In this document: in pieces, positions 1-8,500 of the stretch
Layout: every line of letters starts with the position of its first letter
How positions within the stretch are numbered: position 1 is the first letter of the stretch
Source: Prasinococcaceae sp. CCMP 1430
Lineage: Eukaryota > Prasinodermophyta > Palmophyllophyceae > Prasinococcales > Prasinococcaceae
Assembly (NCBI GenBank): GCA_013416795.1
Contig: RQSC01000003.1
Coordinates: forward strand, 40,850-52,483
Direction: 5' to 3'
Length of the DNA: 11,634 nucleotides
Translations under genes and position numbers: made by a program
The notes under the pieces: model-generated
The model's input: the letters and a program-made list of their open reading frames with translations, nothing else
Database searches by the model: none
Told to the model about the DNA's origin: nothing

Positions 1-1
1 C

Positions 2-1339
2 TTCCAGGCGGCGGCGGGCCTGGACCGCGCGGCGCTGTCCAAGGGTGGCGTCGGCCGCGGCGACGCCGCGGCGGAGCGGCTGGCGCGGGAGCTTCCCGCC
101 CGCGCGCGCGCGGCGCAGCTCTGCCGCCAGGAGGCCGTGTCGGCGCTGCCAGTCGCCGCGCTGCGCGTCGCGCCTGGCTCGCGTTGCCTCGACATGTGCG
201 CGTCGCCGGGATCGAAGACAATGCAGCTGCTCGAGGCAGTAGGCGCCACGGGGTGCGTGTTCGCCAACGATGCCGACCCGCGCCGTGCGAGGACACTGCT
301 CGCGGCGCTGGAGCGGCACGGCAGACTTGGCGTGGGCGGCGAGGCGCCCGCCGACGCCGACTCGCGCCGCTCGCTTGTGGTAACGTGCCACCGCGGGGAG
401 GCGCTCCCCGCGCCGCGCCGCGGCCGCCGCTTCGACGCGGTGCTCGCTGACGTGCCGTGCAGTGGCGACGGCACTTGCCGCAAGGATGCGAGCGTGCTGC
501 CACGCTTCTCGCCCGCCGCCGCCAACGCGCTGCACGCCACACAGCTCGCCATCGCGTGGCGGGGGCTGCAGCTACTGGAGGTGGGGGGGTTGATGGCTTA
601 CTCGACGTGTTCCCTCAACCCAATCGAGGACGAGGCGGTGGTTGCCGCACTGCTGCGGCGCGGGGGCGGCAATGTGGCGCTGGAGGAATGGCCCGCTGAG
701 GTGCTCCCGCGATTCAGGCGCAGGGGGGGATTGACGACCTGGGGCGTCGCCGACGTCGTCCAGGGCGGGGGGGAAGCAGGCACCGGGGCGGAGCGCGACG
801 GGGAAGAGGCATGCGGCGAAAGCGACGGCAATGACTGCGAAGACGAGCCTCGGCTGCGCTGGCACGCTCGCGGCGCGGCCGCCGCCAGGCGAGCGGGCTT
901 TAAAGCCGCCGTCGAGTCAATGTGGCCGCCGACCGAGGACGAGGTTGCCGCGATGGGCCTCAGTCGCTGCTCGCGCGTGCTTCCCGGGGACAACGACACC
1001 GGCGGGTTCTTCGTCGCACTGCTGCGCAAGACCGGCGAGCTGGCTGGCGGCGAGGAGGAGCGCGCCTCGACGCAGGAGGACCGCCACAGCGCCGCTGCCG
1101 CCAAGCGAGCGGCGCGCGGCCCCTCGGGCACGCGGGAGCTGGGTGCACTGCGCGCCACCGAGGTGCTGCTCCCGACCGGGGAGGTCGGGGCAAGCGGCGA
1201 GGCGCCGCGCGCTGAGGCCGACACTGTGGTGCTCGCACGGGCGGACGGCAGCCTCTTCGCTGCGAGCAGCGCACTCGCCGACTTCGGCGTGGGCGGCGAG
1301 GGGGGGCTGTGCATCCTCGCCGCGGGCGTGCCAATTTAA
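2..1339 (+). CDS. NSUN2/Trm4-like RNA (cytosine-5) methyltransferase, C-terminal part (5' partial)
   Basis: This family methylates cytosine-5 in tRNA and other RNAs using S-adenosylmethionine. The reading frame is open from base 2, so the gene runs off the left edge; a GTG at 137 is internal, because the conserved RQEAV motif (residues 42-46 of the 445 visible) straddles it. Visible motifs in order are the SAM-binding DMCASPGSKT (64-73), motif IV ADVPCSGDGT with Cys153, and motif VI YSTCSLNPIEDE with Cys203. In this family one of these two cysteines is the nucleophile and the other releases the product. ESMWPP (305-310) and TGGFFVALL (333-341) favour NSUN2/Trm4 over bacterial RsmB/RsmF. An acidic Gly/Glu-rich insert lies near residues 256-288. 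The tail resembles the start of the NSUN2 C-terminal domain but stops at GVPI, earlier than I would expect. No intron is visible. Confidence 0.9.
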   Translation, partial: FQAAAGLDRAALSKGGVGRGDAAAERLARELPARARAAQLCRQEAVSALPVAALRVAPGSRCLDMCASPGSKTMQLLEAVGATGCVFANDADPRRARTLLAALERHGRLGVGGEAPADADSRRSLVVTCHRGEALPAPRRGRRFDAVLADVPCSGDGTCRKDASVLPRFSPAAANALHATQLAIAWRGLQLLEVGGLMAYSTCSLNPIEDEAVVAALLRRGGGNVALEEWPAEVLPRFRRRGGLTTWGVADVVQGGGEAGTGAERDGEEACGESDGNDCEDEPRLRWHARGAAAARRAGFKAAVESMWPPTEDEVAAMGLSRCSRVLPGDNDTGGFFVALLRKTGELAGGEEERASTQEDRHSAAAAKRAARGPSGTRELGALRATEVLLPTGEVGASGEAPRAEADTVVLARADGSLFAASSALADFGVGGEGGLCILAAGVPI

Positions 1340-1423
1340 CGGCCCACCCATTCAACCACCCACTCGCACCCACCCGACGCAGTGTAAGGGCATCCCTGAA
1401 CATCGGAAGGGCCAACAAAAAAA
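1340..1423. other. Convergent intergenic spacer between methyltransferase and channel genes
   Basis: These 84 bases must carry the 3' ends of both converging genes. On the plus strand there is TGTAA at 1383-1387, about 44 bases after the methyltransferase stop. TGTAA is the polyadenylation signal of green algae, but one five-base match proves little. No AATAAA is present and no TTACA (TGTAA on the minus strand) serves the channel gene. An A-run lies at the right end. Confidence 0.4.
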
Positions 1424-3826
1424 TTAGAAGAGCGTCGCATCGGGAGGGCCAGCAATCGCGTCCTCGAGCCGCCGCTGGCGTTCGGTCATGGCCTGCTGCT
1501 GCCGTTCGAGACGCTTGAGTGAAGCCTCGATCTCGGAGAGCGCACTCGCAACGTTCGCCGCGCCCCGCCCGCTGGTGAGCGCCTCCTCTTCCAGCGTTCG
1601 CGTGATGCGTGTATCCACCTGGTCCTCGTCGTCGTCGTTCCAGGCTGTCATCTCTGCGCTGAGTGGCGCGCTGATGGTGCGGGCTTGACCAGCGCGGGCC
1701 CTCGACGGCCGCCCAAGGGACTCCCTCCAGACGACTTCTCTTTGCACGGGCATTGCGTCGGTGCTGAGAATCTTCAGCAGGGGCCTTCTCTGGGTTCTCC
1801 GTTGCTGCACGCTCCCTCGCCAGTGTGTGACCAGCCGCTGCAAGCTCTTATGCCGGCGCTCCTCGTCGACCGTCAATGGATCCTCCCCTTGGCAGGCCGC
1901 GCCAAACTCTTGCCCGGTTTCTTCGCGGATGCGCACTCGTGCTGCATGCCCGCGCCAGTATCGCTGCACAGTGATTGCGCTGCCATCGACTGACGCCGGA
2001 GACCTGCCGCTATAAAATGCGTACACCTTGCTCAGGTCGGGCGCGCCGTTGGTGTACGCGAGAGCGGCTCCGAGCGCGCGCCACTCCGTGACAGCCGAGC
2101 GTATGGTGTGCGCTCGGCGACCGCTCGCGTTGCGCGCTGCCGCGAAGTCGCGCGCGATCTCGAAGCTGCTCACAATGATCGCGATGACGAGGTTCAGGGC
2201 GACGATGGAGACCACGATCATGTACAAAAAGTACCAGACATAAAATGGCCACTTGCTCGCAGACGGGAAGTACTCGTTTGGAAAGGGATCGAAGAGCAAG
2301 TTGAACACCGACAGCAGCGTCTCGAAGAAAGTCGTGTAGCCTGGCAGCAACAAGTACCCATTGTAAATTTGGGCAAAGAAACAAAAGCCGAAGAAGACGA
2401 GGCTACCAGATGCCATGAAGAAAAGCAGGGTGCCGGCCGCCACCGCGAGCGTCGTGAGCATCAACGACATGCGCGCGTCGATGTGCGCATAGCGCAAGAC
2501 CCTGAGGAAGAGCAGAAGAGCAGTGAATGCGAGCGCGATGAGCCAGTTGTATTCGGCACTACTCGCAGCCTCGATTGCGTCGTCGTAGAGCTCGTACGGC
2601 AGGCGGAGCCTTTCGTCGTACCATTCCTGCACAAAGGATTCCCACACGGCGATGCGCTCTTCAGGCGTTGTTAGGAGCGCCTGTTGCGCCTGCAGTTGCA
2701 GCTGCTCTCCCAGCGGAGGGCTCATTTGGAAGTTGAGCTGGAGGGCGTCGCTGTAGGCTTTCCAGTCTATGTCGTACCACCCTTCTGGCAGCGGCGGCGC
2801 CTCCCCACCGCAGACCTCGTCGACGTCCTCGCACCCCCCTCCGATGGTATTGGCGAGCTGTAGGTCGCACGTGCAGGCGCCTTCGTTGTTGGGGAAGCCA
2901 CACCAAGTCACGTTGGGTGGGCCCCGCGTGACTCCCTCGCCCGCGTGCACGCAGCTTCGGCTCAAATTCGAGGGGGGTGGCTCGAATGGCGACGCCTCTC
3001 CAGTCTCAATCGGCGGCGATTGCCCAGATGACCCCCCTCCGCCAACGCTCTGTTTCGACCGCGTCCATGGGCGGCCTAACCAGAAGTACGGCTCCTCACC
3101 AAAGATGGCTGAGTTCAGGTAGAAATCTCGTAGGTAGCCCGGATCGTTCTTCGGCACCCAATGACGCGTCGTGAGGTTTCGCAGCTCATCCGCTGAGCAC
3201 ACGGTGTGGCAGTTGCCCCACTTGCTAGCGCAGCACATCGGCGAATACAGAGTTTCAAGGCTCTGGCCTGTCGCGAAAACGGTCTCGCCGCAGCATGTGA
3301 GCGTGACGTCGTCCCAGCTCTGCGAACCCATGGGCTCCAGGGCGTCAAGACCGATTTGCGCGCCGGTGACTGCGTTGTGCTTGTCGACGTACACGACGTA
3401 CAGCGCTATGCACGTAATCATGACGGCGAACGTGATTGTGTCGAAGACCATCCACTTGCGACTGGCAGCCGAGGCCAGCGTCCGCCAGAACCTGTACATG
3501 ACGTGCGGCGTTCTGTACCGAAGCGAGCGCTCTATCGCCCACAGGCGCCCCACGATCGGGAAGCAGAGATAAAAGCACGTGAAGATGACGAATATCACCT
3601 GGAAGACCGCGAGGGCGACGCCCTGTGCTCCGGGATAGAGGTCCATGGGGAGAAAGACATACGAGATCCCAGTGCTTGAGTGGCGTGCCTCGGTGCTGTC
3701 ATATTGCGCAAGCACCCAGAGCGAGTCTGTTGCGAACCCGTTCTCTCGCTCGCCATTGACCGACAGGCCGTTGTTGCTCCCCTTGTGCGCGCCCAGGCCC
3801 TGCGCCGCGCGGAGCGTGTGGCGCAC
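1424..3826 (-). CDS. Polycystin-2 (TRPP)-like cation channel, S2-S6 plus IQ motif and coiled coil; N-terminal part not found
   Basis: This is a PKD-type channel subunit, expected in the ciliary or another membrane. Residue 1 is placed at the GTG at 3826. The end of a TOP-like domain (about 35-66) leads into S2 (68-93) and S3 (127-147, after YRFWRTL). A roughly 277-residue loop follows, then S4 (426-444, LRVLRY), S5 (458-487), a pore helix and filter (about 497-515) and S6 (526-556, NLVIAIIVSSF). The cytosolic tail has an IQ motif (VQRYWRGHAAR, 620-630), a degenerate second copy near 665-678 and a coiled coil (about 760-790), matching polycystin-2 tails. The loop has 12 cysteines and three N-glycosylation sequons (217, 287, 305), fitting an extracellular location. 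The first in-frame ATG is residue 61, just before S2, so the true start lies in an undetected upstream exon or has been lost. The 2.4 kb frame has no intron. Confidence 0.82.
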   Translation of the reverse strand: MRHTLRAAQGLGAHKGSNNGLSVNGERENGFATDSLWVLAQYDSTEARHSSTGISYVFLPMDLYPGAQGVALAVFQVIFVIFTCFYLCFPIVGRLWAIERSLRYRTPHVMYRFWRTLASAASRKWMVFDTITFAVMITCIALYVVYVDKHNAVTGAQIGLDALEPMGSQSWDDVTLTCCGETVFATGQSLETLYSPMCCASKWGNCHTVCSADELRNLTTRHWVPKNDPGYLRDFYLNSAIFGEEPYFWLGRPWTRSKQSVGGGGSSGQSPPIETGEASPFEPPPSNLSRSCVHAGEGVTRGPPNVTWCGFPNNEGACTCDLQLANTIGGGCEDVDEVCGGEAPPLPEGWYDIDWKAYSDALQLNFQMSPPLGEQLQLQAQQALLTTPEERIAVWESFVQEWYDERLRLPYELYDDAIEAASSAEYNWLIALAFTALLLFLRVLRYAHIDARMSLMLTTLAVAAGTLLFFMASGSLVFFGFCFFAQIYNGYLLLPGYTTFFETLLSVFNLLFDPFPNEYFPSASKWPFYVWYFLYMIVVSIVALNLVIAIIVSSFEIARDFAAARNASGRRAHTIRSAVTEWRALGAALAYTNGAPDLSKVYAFYSGRSPASVDGSAITVQRYWRGHAARVRIREETGQEFGAACQGEDPLTVDEERRHKSLQRLVTHWRGSVQQRRTQRRPLLKILSTDAMPVQREVVWRESLGRPSRARAGQARTISAPLSAEMTAWNDDDEDQVDTRITRTLEEEALTSGRGAANVASALSEIEASLKRLERQQQAMTERQRRLEDAIAGPPDATLF

Positions 3827-3871
3827 CCCCTCGCGCGCGCGCGTCTTTTTGCGCGTCCCGCTGCTGTATCA
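3827..3871 (-). other. Candidate 3' splice site at the 5' edge of the channel exon
   Basis: Reading the minus strand, the channel frame stays open upstream of 3826 until a TGA at 3871-3869. Directly there, a T-run followed by GATACAG (last base 3864) makes a good acceptor, which would start the exon at 3863. Another YAG acceptor could use the CAG whose last base is 3800. A spliced 5' boundary explains why no ATG precedes S2. The exact boundary cannot be fixed from this window. Confidence 0.4.
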
Positions 3872-4343
3872 AAAAGCACGCGCGGCGCGCGCGCCACGTA
3901 GGCGCGTCGCGCCTGCGCCCGCCGACGGCGGCGCGAGCGAATTCGCATCCGGTGGACGCGCGCGACGCCAACTAGGAAACACGTGCACGAAGTGAAAATT
4001 ATAATTACGGGAAAGTATGACAACGCGCACCCTCGAAGCGCAAATTCTTTGCCTCGATACCAGGCGAGGCACGATTCCGCTGAGAACGCGCGGGGAATAA
4101 ATATTGGGACGATTTCAGTGTATTTTGATATGGATGAGCGGTCGCGTGCGTGCGGCGAAGGGGCGCACCGGACGAGTGACGGTGTGCTCGCCACCGCGCA
4201 TTGACGCACGCCTCGACGCCGAGGCGTGTGCATGCACCAAGCCGCCAGCGCTGCCGGCAAGTGGCCATTCTCCTGGAGCGTAAGGCAAAGCAAGCGTATT
4301 CGCTGAAGGGTGCGATTGGTCATCAGGGGGCCGTCCTCCTCAG
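3872..4343. other. Intergenic region with an AT-rich block, possible channel-gene promoter
   Basis: No convincing coding sequence is seen on either strand; the minus-strand open frames here have no domain features. Base composition shifts sharply: 3982-4015 and 4095-4135 are AT-rich (for example AATAAATATT at 4096-4105 and GTATTTTGATATG near 4120) within otherwise GC-rich DNA. That fits a promoter or upstream region for the minus-strand channel gene, or an intron of it. None of the missing S1/TOP sequence could be found here. Confidence 0.4.
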
Positions 4344-4657
4344 CGCCGCAGCGCCGTGGCCCGGCAGATCCGGCCCACACACACCCGGCGGCCGCGGTGA
4401 GTGACGACGTAGATTCGAAAGCGACGATCCGACTCGACTTGCACCCCGCAGACGGCATCACCGCGACGTACAACAAGCCGCATAACGGCACCGGCGTCGT
4501 GGAAATCAAGACGAGCGAGCCGCCGCAGGGCTGGCCTCAAGAGATCGCCGTCAAGTTCCCGAAGAACCTGGGCGTGCACGGGCTCAACACACGGCTCGTG
4601 CACGGATCGTGTATCTCCTCTCGCACATGCCCCGCTCGCATCCCCGTCGCTTGGTGA
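4344..4657 (+). CDS. Orphan exon-like coding segment, function unknown
   Basis: I do not recognise this protein. Frame 2 gives about 100 residues, with a stretch (4403-4620) that has coding-like composition: mostly G or C in the third position and few runs or repeats. It includes DLHPADGITATYNKP, VVEIKTSEPPQGWP and KFPKNLGVHGLNTRL. There is no in-frame ATG; the frame opens at a GTG at 4310. The left side has a pyrimidine-rich acceptor (CCGTCCTCCTCAG, ending 4343). The right side has TTG followed by GTGAGG (4654-4659), a strong donor, and the TGA stop at 4655-4657 lies inside it. It could be an internal exon of a plus-strand gene whose other exons are not recognisable, a fragment of a decayed gene, or chance. 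Confidence 0.3.
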
Positions 4658-5248
4658 GGGCATCTCCATTCGCACCGCGAGGAGCCTTCGTGCCCGGCTC
4701 CAGATCCACGGAACCATCTTCCCTAATTTGCGAAGGCCGGTAAAGTTCAAACATACATATTTTTCAACGGAATGATTGGCGCGAAAACCCCACGAAATCA
4801 GGCGCGCAGAAAACCATGCGCCCGTGTCCGACGTCCGGCCCGCCCCCCCGTTCTCGCGGCGCCCCCTACCAACGGACGTCTTCTTCGCCTGCCAGCTGGC
4901 GCACGCCCCGAGGAATTTGGGGTGCCACACCCCGATGCACGCGACCCAATACGACAAAACACAACTAAGAATACACCCTATGTCATCTCAAAACCGGAAC
5001 CTCCCCCATCCCACCTTCGCGCTCGTAAAAACCATGCCATCCGTGCTATCACGAACAAAAAAAAACACGCTCTTTCCCTAATTTCCTTACCACCACACCG
5101 CACGTTCATCCATGCCAACACACCTCAAAACGCATTTCCCACAAGCGCATTTCATTGTCCTCCGAAACAGGAACACGCCCATCGACTGCGAGGCGCGCCC
5201 CGCTGCGCGCCGTAGCGGGGCCCGTGCCCGGCCGCGCGGGAGGCGACC

Positions 5249-5308
5249 GGGGGGCAGGGGGGGGGGACAACAAGCACACTCTCGAGCGCCACTCTGCGGA
5301 GGGGGGGG
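5249..5308 (+). promoter_or_regulatory. Cluster of long G-runs, G-quadruplex potential
   Basis: There are three uninterrupted G-runs on the plus strand: G6 at 5249-5254, G10 at 5257-5266 and G8 at 5301-5308. They lie 210-270 bases upstream of the start codon at 5519. Such runs can fold into G-quadruplexes in DNA or in a 5' UTR. A regulatory role is inference only. Confidence 0.3.
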
Positions 5309-5347
5309 CGGCGCGCCCGGGCGCCCTCGCGCCCCGCGGGCGGGCGG

Positions 5348-5375
5348 GCTCGCTCGCTCGCTCGCTCGCTCGCTC
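5348..5375. repeat. (GCTC)7 microsatellite
   Basis: Seven perfect tandem copies of GCTC, 28 bases, lie 143 bases before the start codon at 5519, probably in the promoter or 5' UTR. Open frames across it give Leu-Ala-Arg-Ser repeats, which I regard as an artefact rather than protein. Confidence 0.9.
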
Positions 5376-5518
5376 CCTCAGACTCCCCGCGTCACCCCAA
5401 CTCACACACGCCGTCCCCGGCCGCCTCGCGCACCCCCCGCCCCCCCCCCCAACGCACCACCAGAGCCGCCCCCCTGCAACCAACAGACAGACGCACGGCA
5501 CGCAGCAGACTCCGCCAC

Positions 5519-8500
5519 ATGACGATGCACTCCGCACACGCAACGCACCACCGCCGCCGCCAGTCCCTCCGCCTCCAAAACCGCTTCCGCCTCCTCTCCT
5601 TTGCCTTCCTCGCCGCCTCGCTCCTCCACCGCGCCTCGCCGGCCCACGCGCAGCCGCGCGGGTCGCACCTGCACTCCTCCGCCCGCAAGACCTCCGTGCC
5701 CCGCCTCTCGTCGCTCACCCCGGCGAGCGGCGCGGTCGAGGGGGGCACGCGCGTCACCCTGCGCGGCGCGGGCTTCGAGCGCACGGGCAAGAACGCCCTG
5801 CGCTTCTCGACCGCCTCCCCCCACACCGACGTGGCGGTCGTACCCGCGACCTACATCGACTCGTCCACGCTGGTGTTCACCACCCCCGCCCGCAAGTCGG
5901 CCGTCCCGGCGCACGTGGCCGTCTCGAACGACGGCAAGGCGTTCTCGGCGCGGCCCATGGCGACCTCGGGCGGCGCGACCACCTACCTCAACTTCGAGTT
6001 CGTCGATGGCAGGCCCTGGGGGCGGTGGGTGCTCGACAACAGCACGTTCCCCGCCGGGGGTGGCGCTTCGACCGTCGTGCGCCTCGAGGGCGGCTCCACG
6101 GACGGGTGCGTCGTCTCGCGCGCCTGCCCACCTCGTGCGTCAGAGGTGCGCCGATCGTCTGACACGCCCTTCTCCAACACGCCAAACACACCCACGCACC
6201 CCCATCCCTATCCCCCCCCTGCTCTCTCTCTCCCCCAAAAATCACTCCCCCACACCCATCCACACACCCACCCAAACACACCCAAACACACACACACACA
6301 GCATCCCGCACGGCGGCACCTTTCAACAGAATGCTCACCTCACGGCCTCCTTCGGCAACACCACGGCCAGATCCGCCGTGGCCCTCTCTCCGGTGACCTT
6401 CACGCCCGCGCTCGCCGCCGTCGACGACAACACCTTCGCGCCCCGTCCCACCGAAGGATGGGAGCGCGAGATGCTCGTCCAACCGCCGGCCGACGGCTAC
6501 ACCGAGCACGTCCGCATCAACATGACCTATCAGGTGCAGCTGCAGTCGGACAGCTCGACGTTCAAGTGGCGCAAGTTCGCCGCCGAGTCGCTCCCTTCCA
6601 ACGCCTGGCAGCCCGTCTTCTCCACCCTGCCCGTCTCGACCTCGTTCGTCCAGCTCGAGTACGGCATCGCCGTCAGGTGCGCCCGCTCGCGCCCGCCGCC
6701 TCTCGCCCGCCCGCTCGCGGCCGCCGCCTGTCGCAAGCGCTGCTCGTCTCGCACGCCAGAGGCGCTCTGATCTGCCCATCTGACCTGCCCCCAACCCACC
6801 CAAAAAAAAAAAAAAAAAAGGTTCCGCCTCACCGCCGACCGTTCGCCGAACGACCTCTTCCAGTTCGACGTGCTCGCCTTCTCCCCCCTCCAGGTGACCG
6901 CCACGTACGTCTCCCCGCACCAGGTCAACCTCATCGCGCCCGCCTACGACGCCTCGCTGCCCGACCTCGACGTCTACACGCCCGGCCGCCAGGCCGAGCT
7001 CAAGATCTCCAACCGCGGCAACAACTCCTTCTCGACGCCCACCTGCTACGACGCGGCCACCGGCGTGACCACCACGGGCTCGACCCTGCTCAAAGACGAG
7101 GACGCGAAGATCTACGTCGAGGGCTACTTCACGGGCGACGCGCCGCACACGTACGAGGTCGAGTACCAGGCCGACGCGACCTTCCGCGCGCGCAAGTGGG
7201 CCGCCGGGGGACACCCCCCCGCCTCCTCGTCAGGCGCCGCGTCGGCCTCGTACATCCTCGCCGACCAGCCCATCTCGACCTCGCCCACCCACATCGACGA
7301 CTCGGTGTACGTCTCGTGGGCCACCACCGCCAACAAGACCGCGGGCTCCTACTGCAGGTTCGACGCAAACACCTTCTACTCCATCCCCTTCTCGCCGGTC
7401 ACCTTCGAGGACGCCTCCACCCCCACGACCGGCGCCGACGCGGTCATGGTCGTGGAGGGCGTCTACCGCGGCCCGAGCTCGTACACGTTCCAAGTCCAGA
7501 TGGCCGGCACCACGTCGCTCTTCTACTATCGCTCCAAGGAGTACCCCTTCGGCGCCGCCTGGAGCGAGTGGAGCGACACGCTCACCATCAGCGCCAATCG
7601 CACGGCCATCGGCACCTACCCCGACCCCGATCGCCACGAGGACCTCCCGAGCGGCATCACCGTGCGCTTCCCGACGGGGCTCACCGGCAAGCAGGACGGC
7701 GACGCGTGGACCTTCGTCGCGCACGCGGGCCACCTCGTGACGTACTACGCCGAGCCCTTCGTCACCGCCCCGGTCGCCAGCCCGGCCAACGCCCACGGCG
7801 ACGCGGGCAGCATCGCCGTCACCAAGGACGCGTACGACGGCCACGAGCTGGCCACCTTCACCATCGTCTTCGGCGCGGGCCTGGGCTGCGGCGACAACTG
7901 CGCCTCCTTCCAGTGGAAGGTCGACACCCCGTCGGGCCCGGAGGGCGGCTCGCCGTACTCCGACGCCATCCCCGTCGCGGAGGAGGCCTCAACGAAGGTG
8001 AAGCTGGCGATGGGCGTGTCGGTCGCCTTCTCGTCGCCATCGGGCTGGGTGGAGGACAACGCGTACACCTTCACCGCCATGCCCATGCCGAGCTCGGTGC
8101 TGCCCGTCCTCCCGGACCCCTCGCTGGCCGCCGACGGCACCCGCCGGCTCTGGGTGAGCGGCACGTACGCCGTCGCCGAGGCCGCGCCCGAGGAGGACGC
8201 GGTGTACACCGTTTTGACGACGGCGGCCGACGCGTTCAAGTGGAAGAAGGGCTACGGCCAGTGGACCGCGGTGGCGGCCGGCGCCTCGGCCGGCGCGCAC
8301 CCCCTCGCCGACGGGCTCGTGCTCAACTGCGCCGCCGGCAGCTTCGCCGTCGGCCGCAGGTACACGATCGACGCGCGCACGCACGTCCCGACCGTCCGCT
8401 CGGTGACGACGCCGCACGCGGGCAACCGCGCGAGCTCGTCCATCGGCCCGCCCGCCGCCGCCGCGAGCAACCGCCTGCGCGCCAACGGCGCGGAGAACGG

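Larger units (their letters stand above)
4658..5518. other. Upstream region of the surface-protein gene
   Basis: No gene is supported in these 861 bases. From left to right the region has a small AT-rich patch with ACATACATATTTTTC near 4750, a strongly G-poor C/A/T-rich stretch from about 4930 to 5165 with an A-run near 5060, then very GC-rich DNA with G-runs (5249-5308), a GCTC microsatellite (5348-5375) and C-runs (5433-5438 and 5440-5450). It should contain the promoter and 5' untranslated region of the gene starting at 5519. A CCCTCAG at 5376-5382 could be the acceptor of a 5' UTR intron, but this is unproven. Confidence 0.45.

Noticed and set aside
2011-2018. TATAAAAT, looks like a TATA box
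   Set aside because: It lies inside the coding sequence of the channel with no gene start on the plus strand nearby.
3595-4509. 304-residue minus-strand frame that might have supplied the channel N-terminus
   Set aside because: It runs in a different frame over the channel's 5' part and has no S1 helix or TOP-like sequence; it is Arg-rich.
4340-4957. 205-residue minus-strand frame in the intergenic region
   Set aside because: It is antisense to the better coding candidate at 4344-4653 and shows no recognisable motif.
6141-6150. Alternative intron 1 donors at 6135 and 6146 (both GTGCG type)
   Set aside because: Their phases do not match the acceptor at 6301; only the donor at 6106 keeps the downstream frame.
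5155-6162. 335-residue plus-strand frame across the upstream region and exon 1
   Set aside because: It consists of Pro/Arg/Ala low-complexity translated from microsatellites and C-runs; the signal-peptide frame starting at 5519 explains this DNA better.
5988-7214. 408-residue minus-strand open frame
   Set aside because: It spans two introns of the opposite gene and translates the poly(A) tract as poly-Phe; its composition is typical of a shadow frame.
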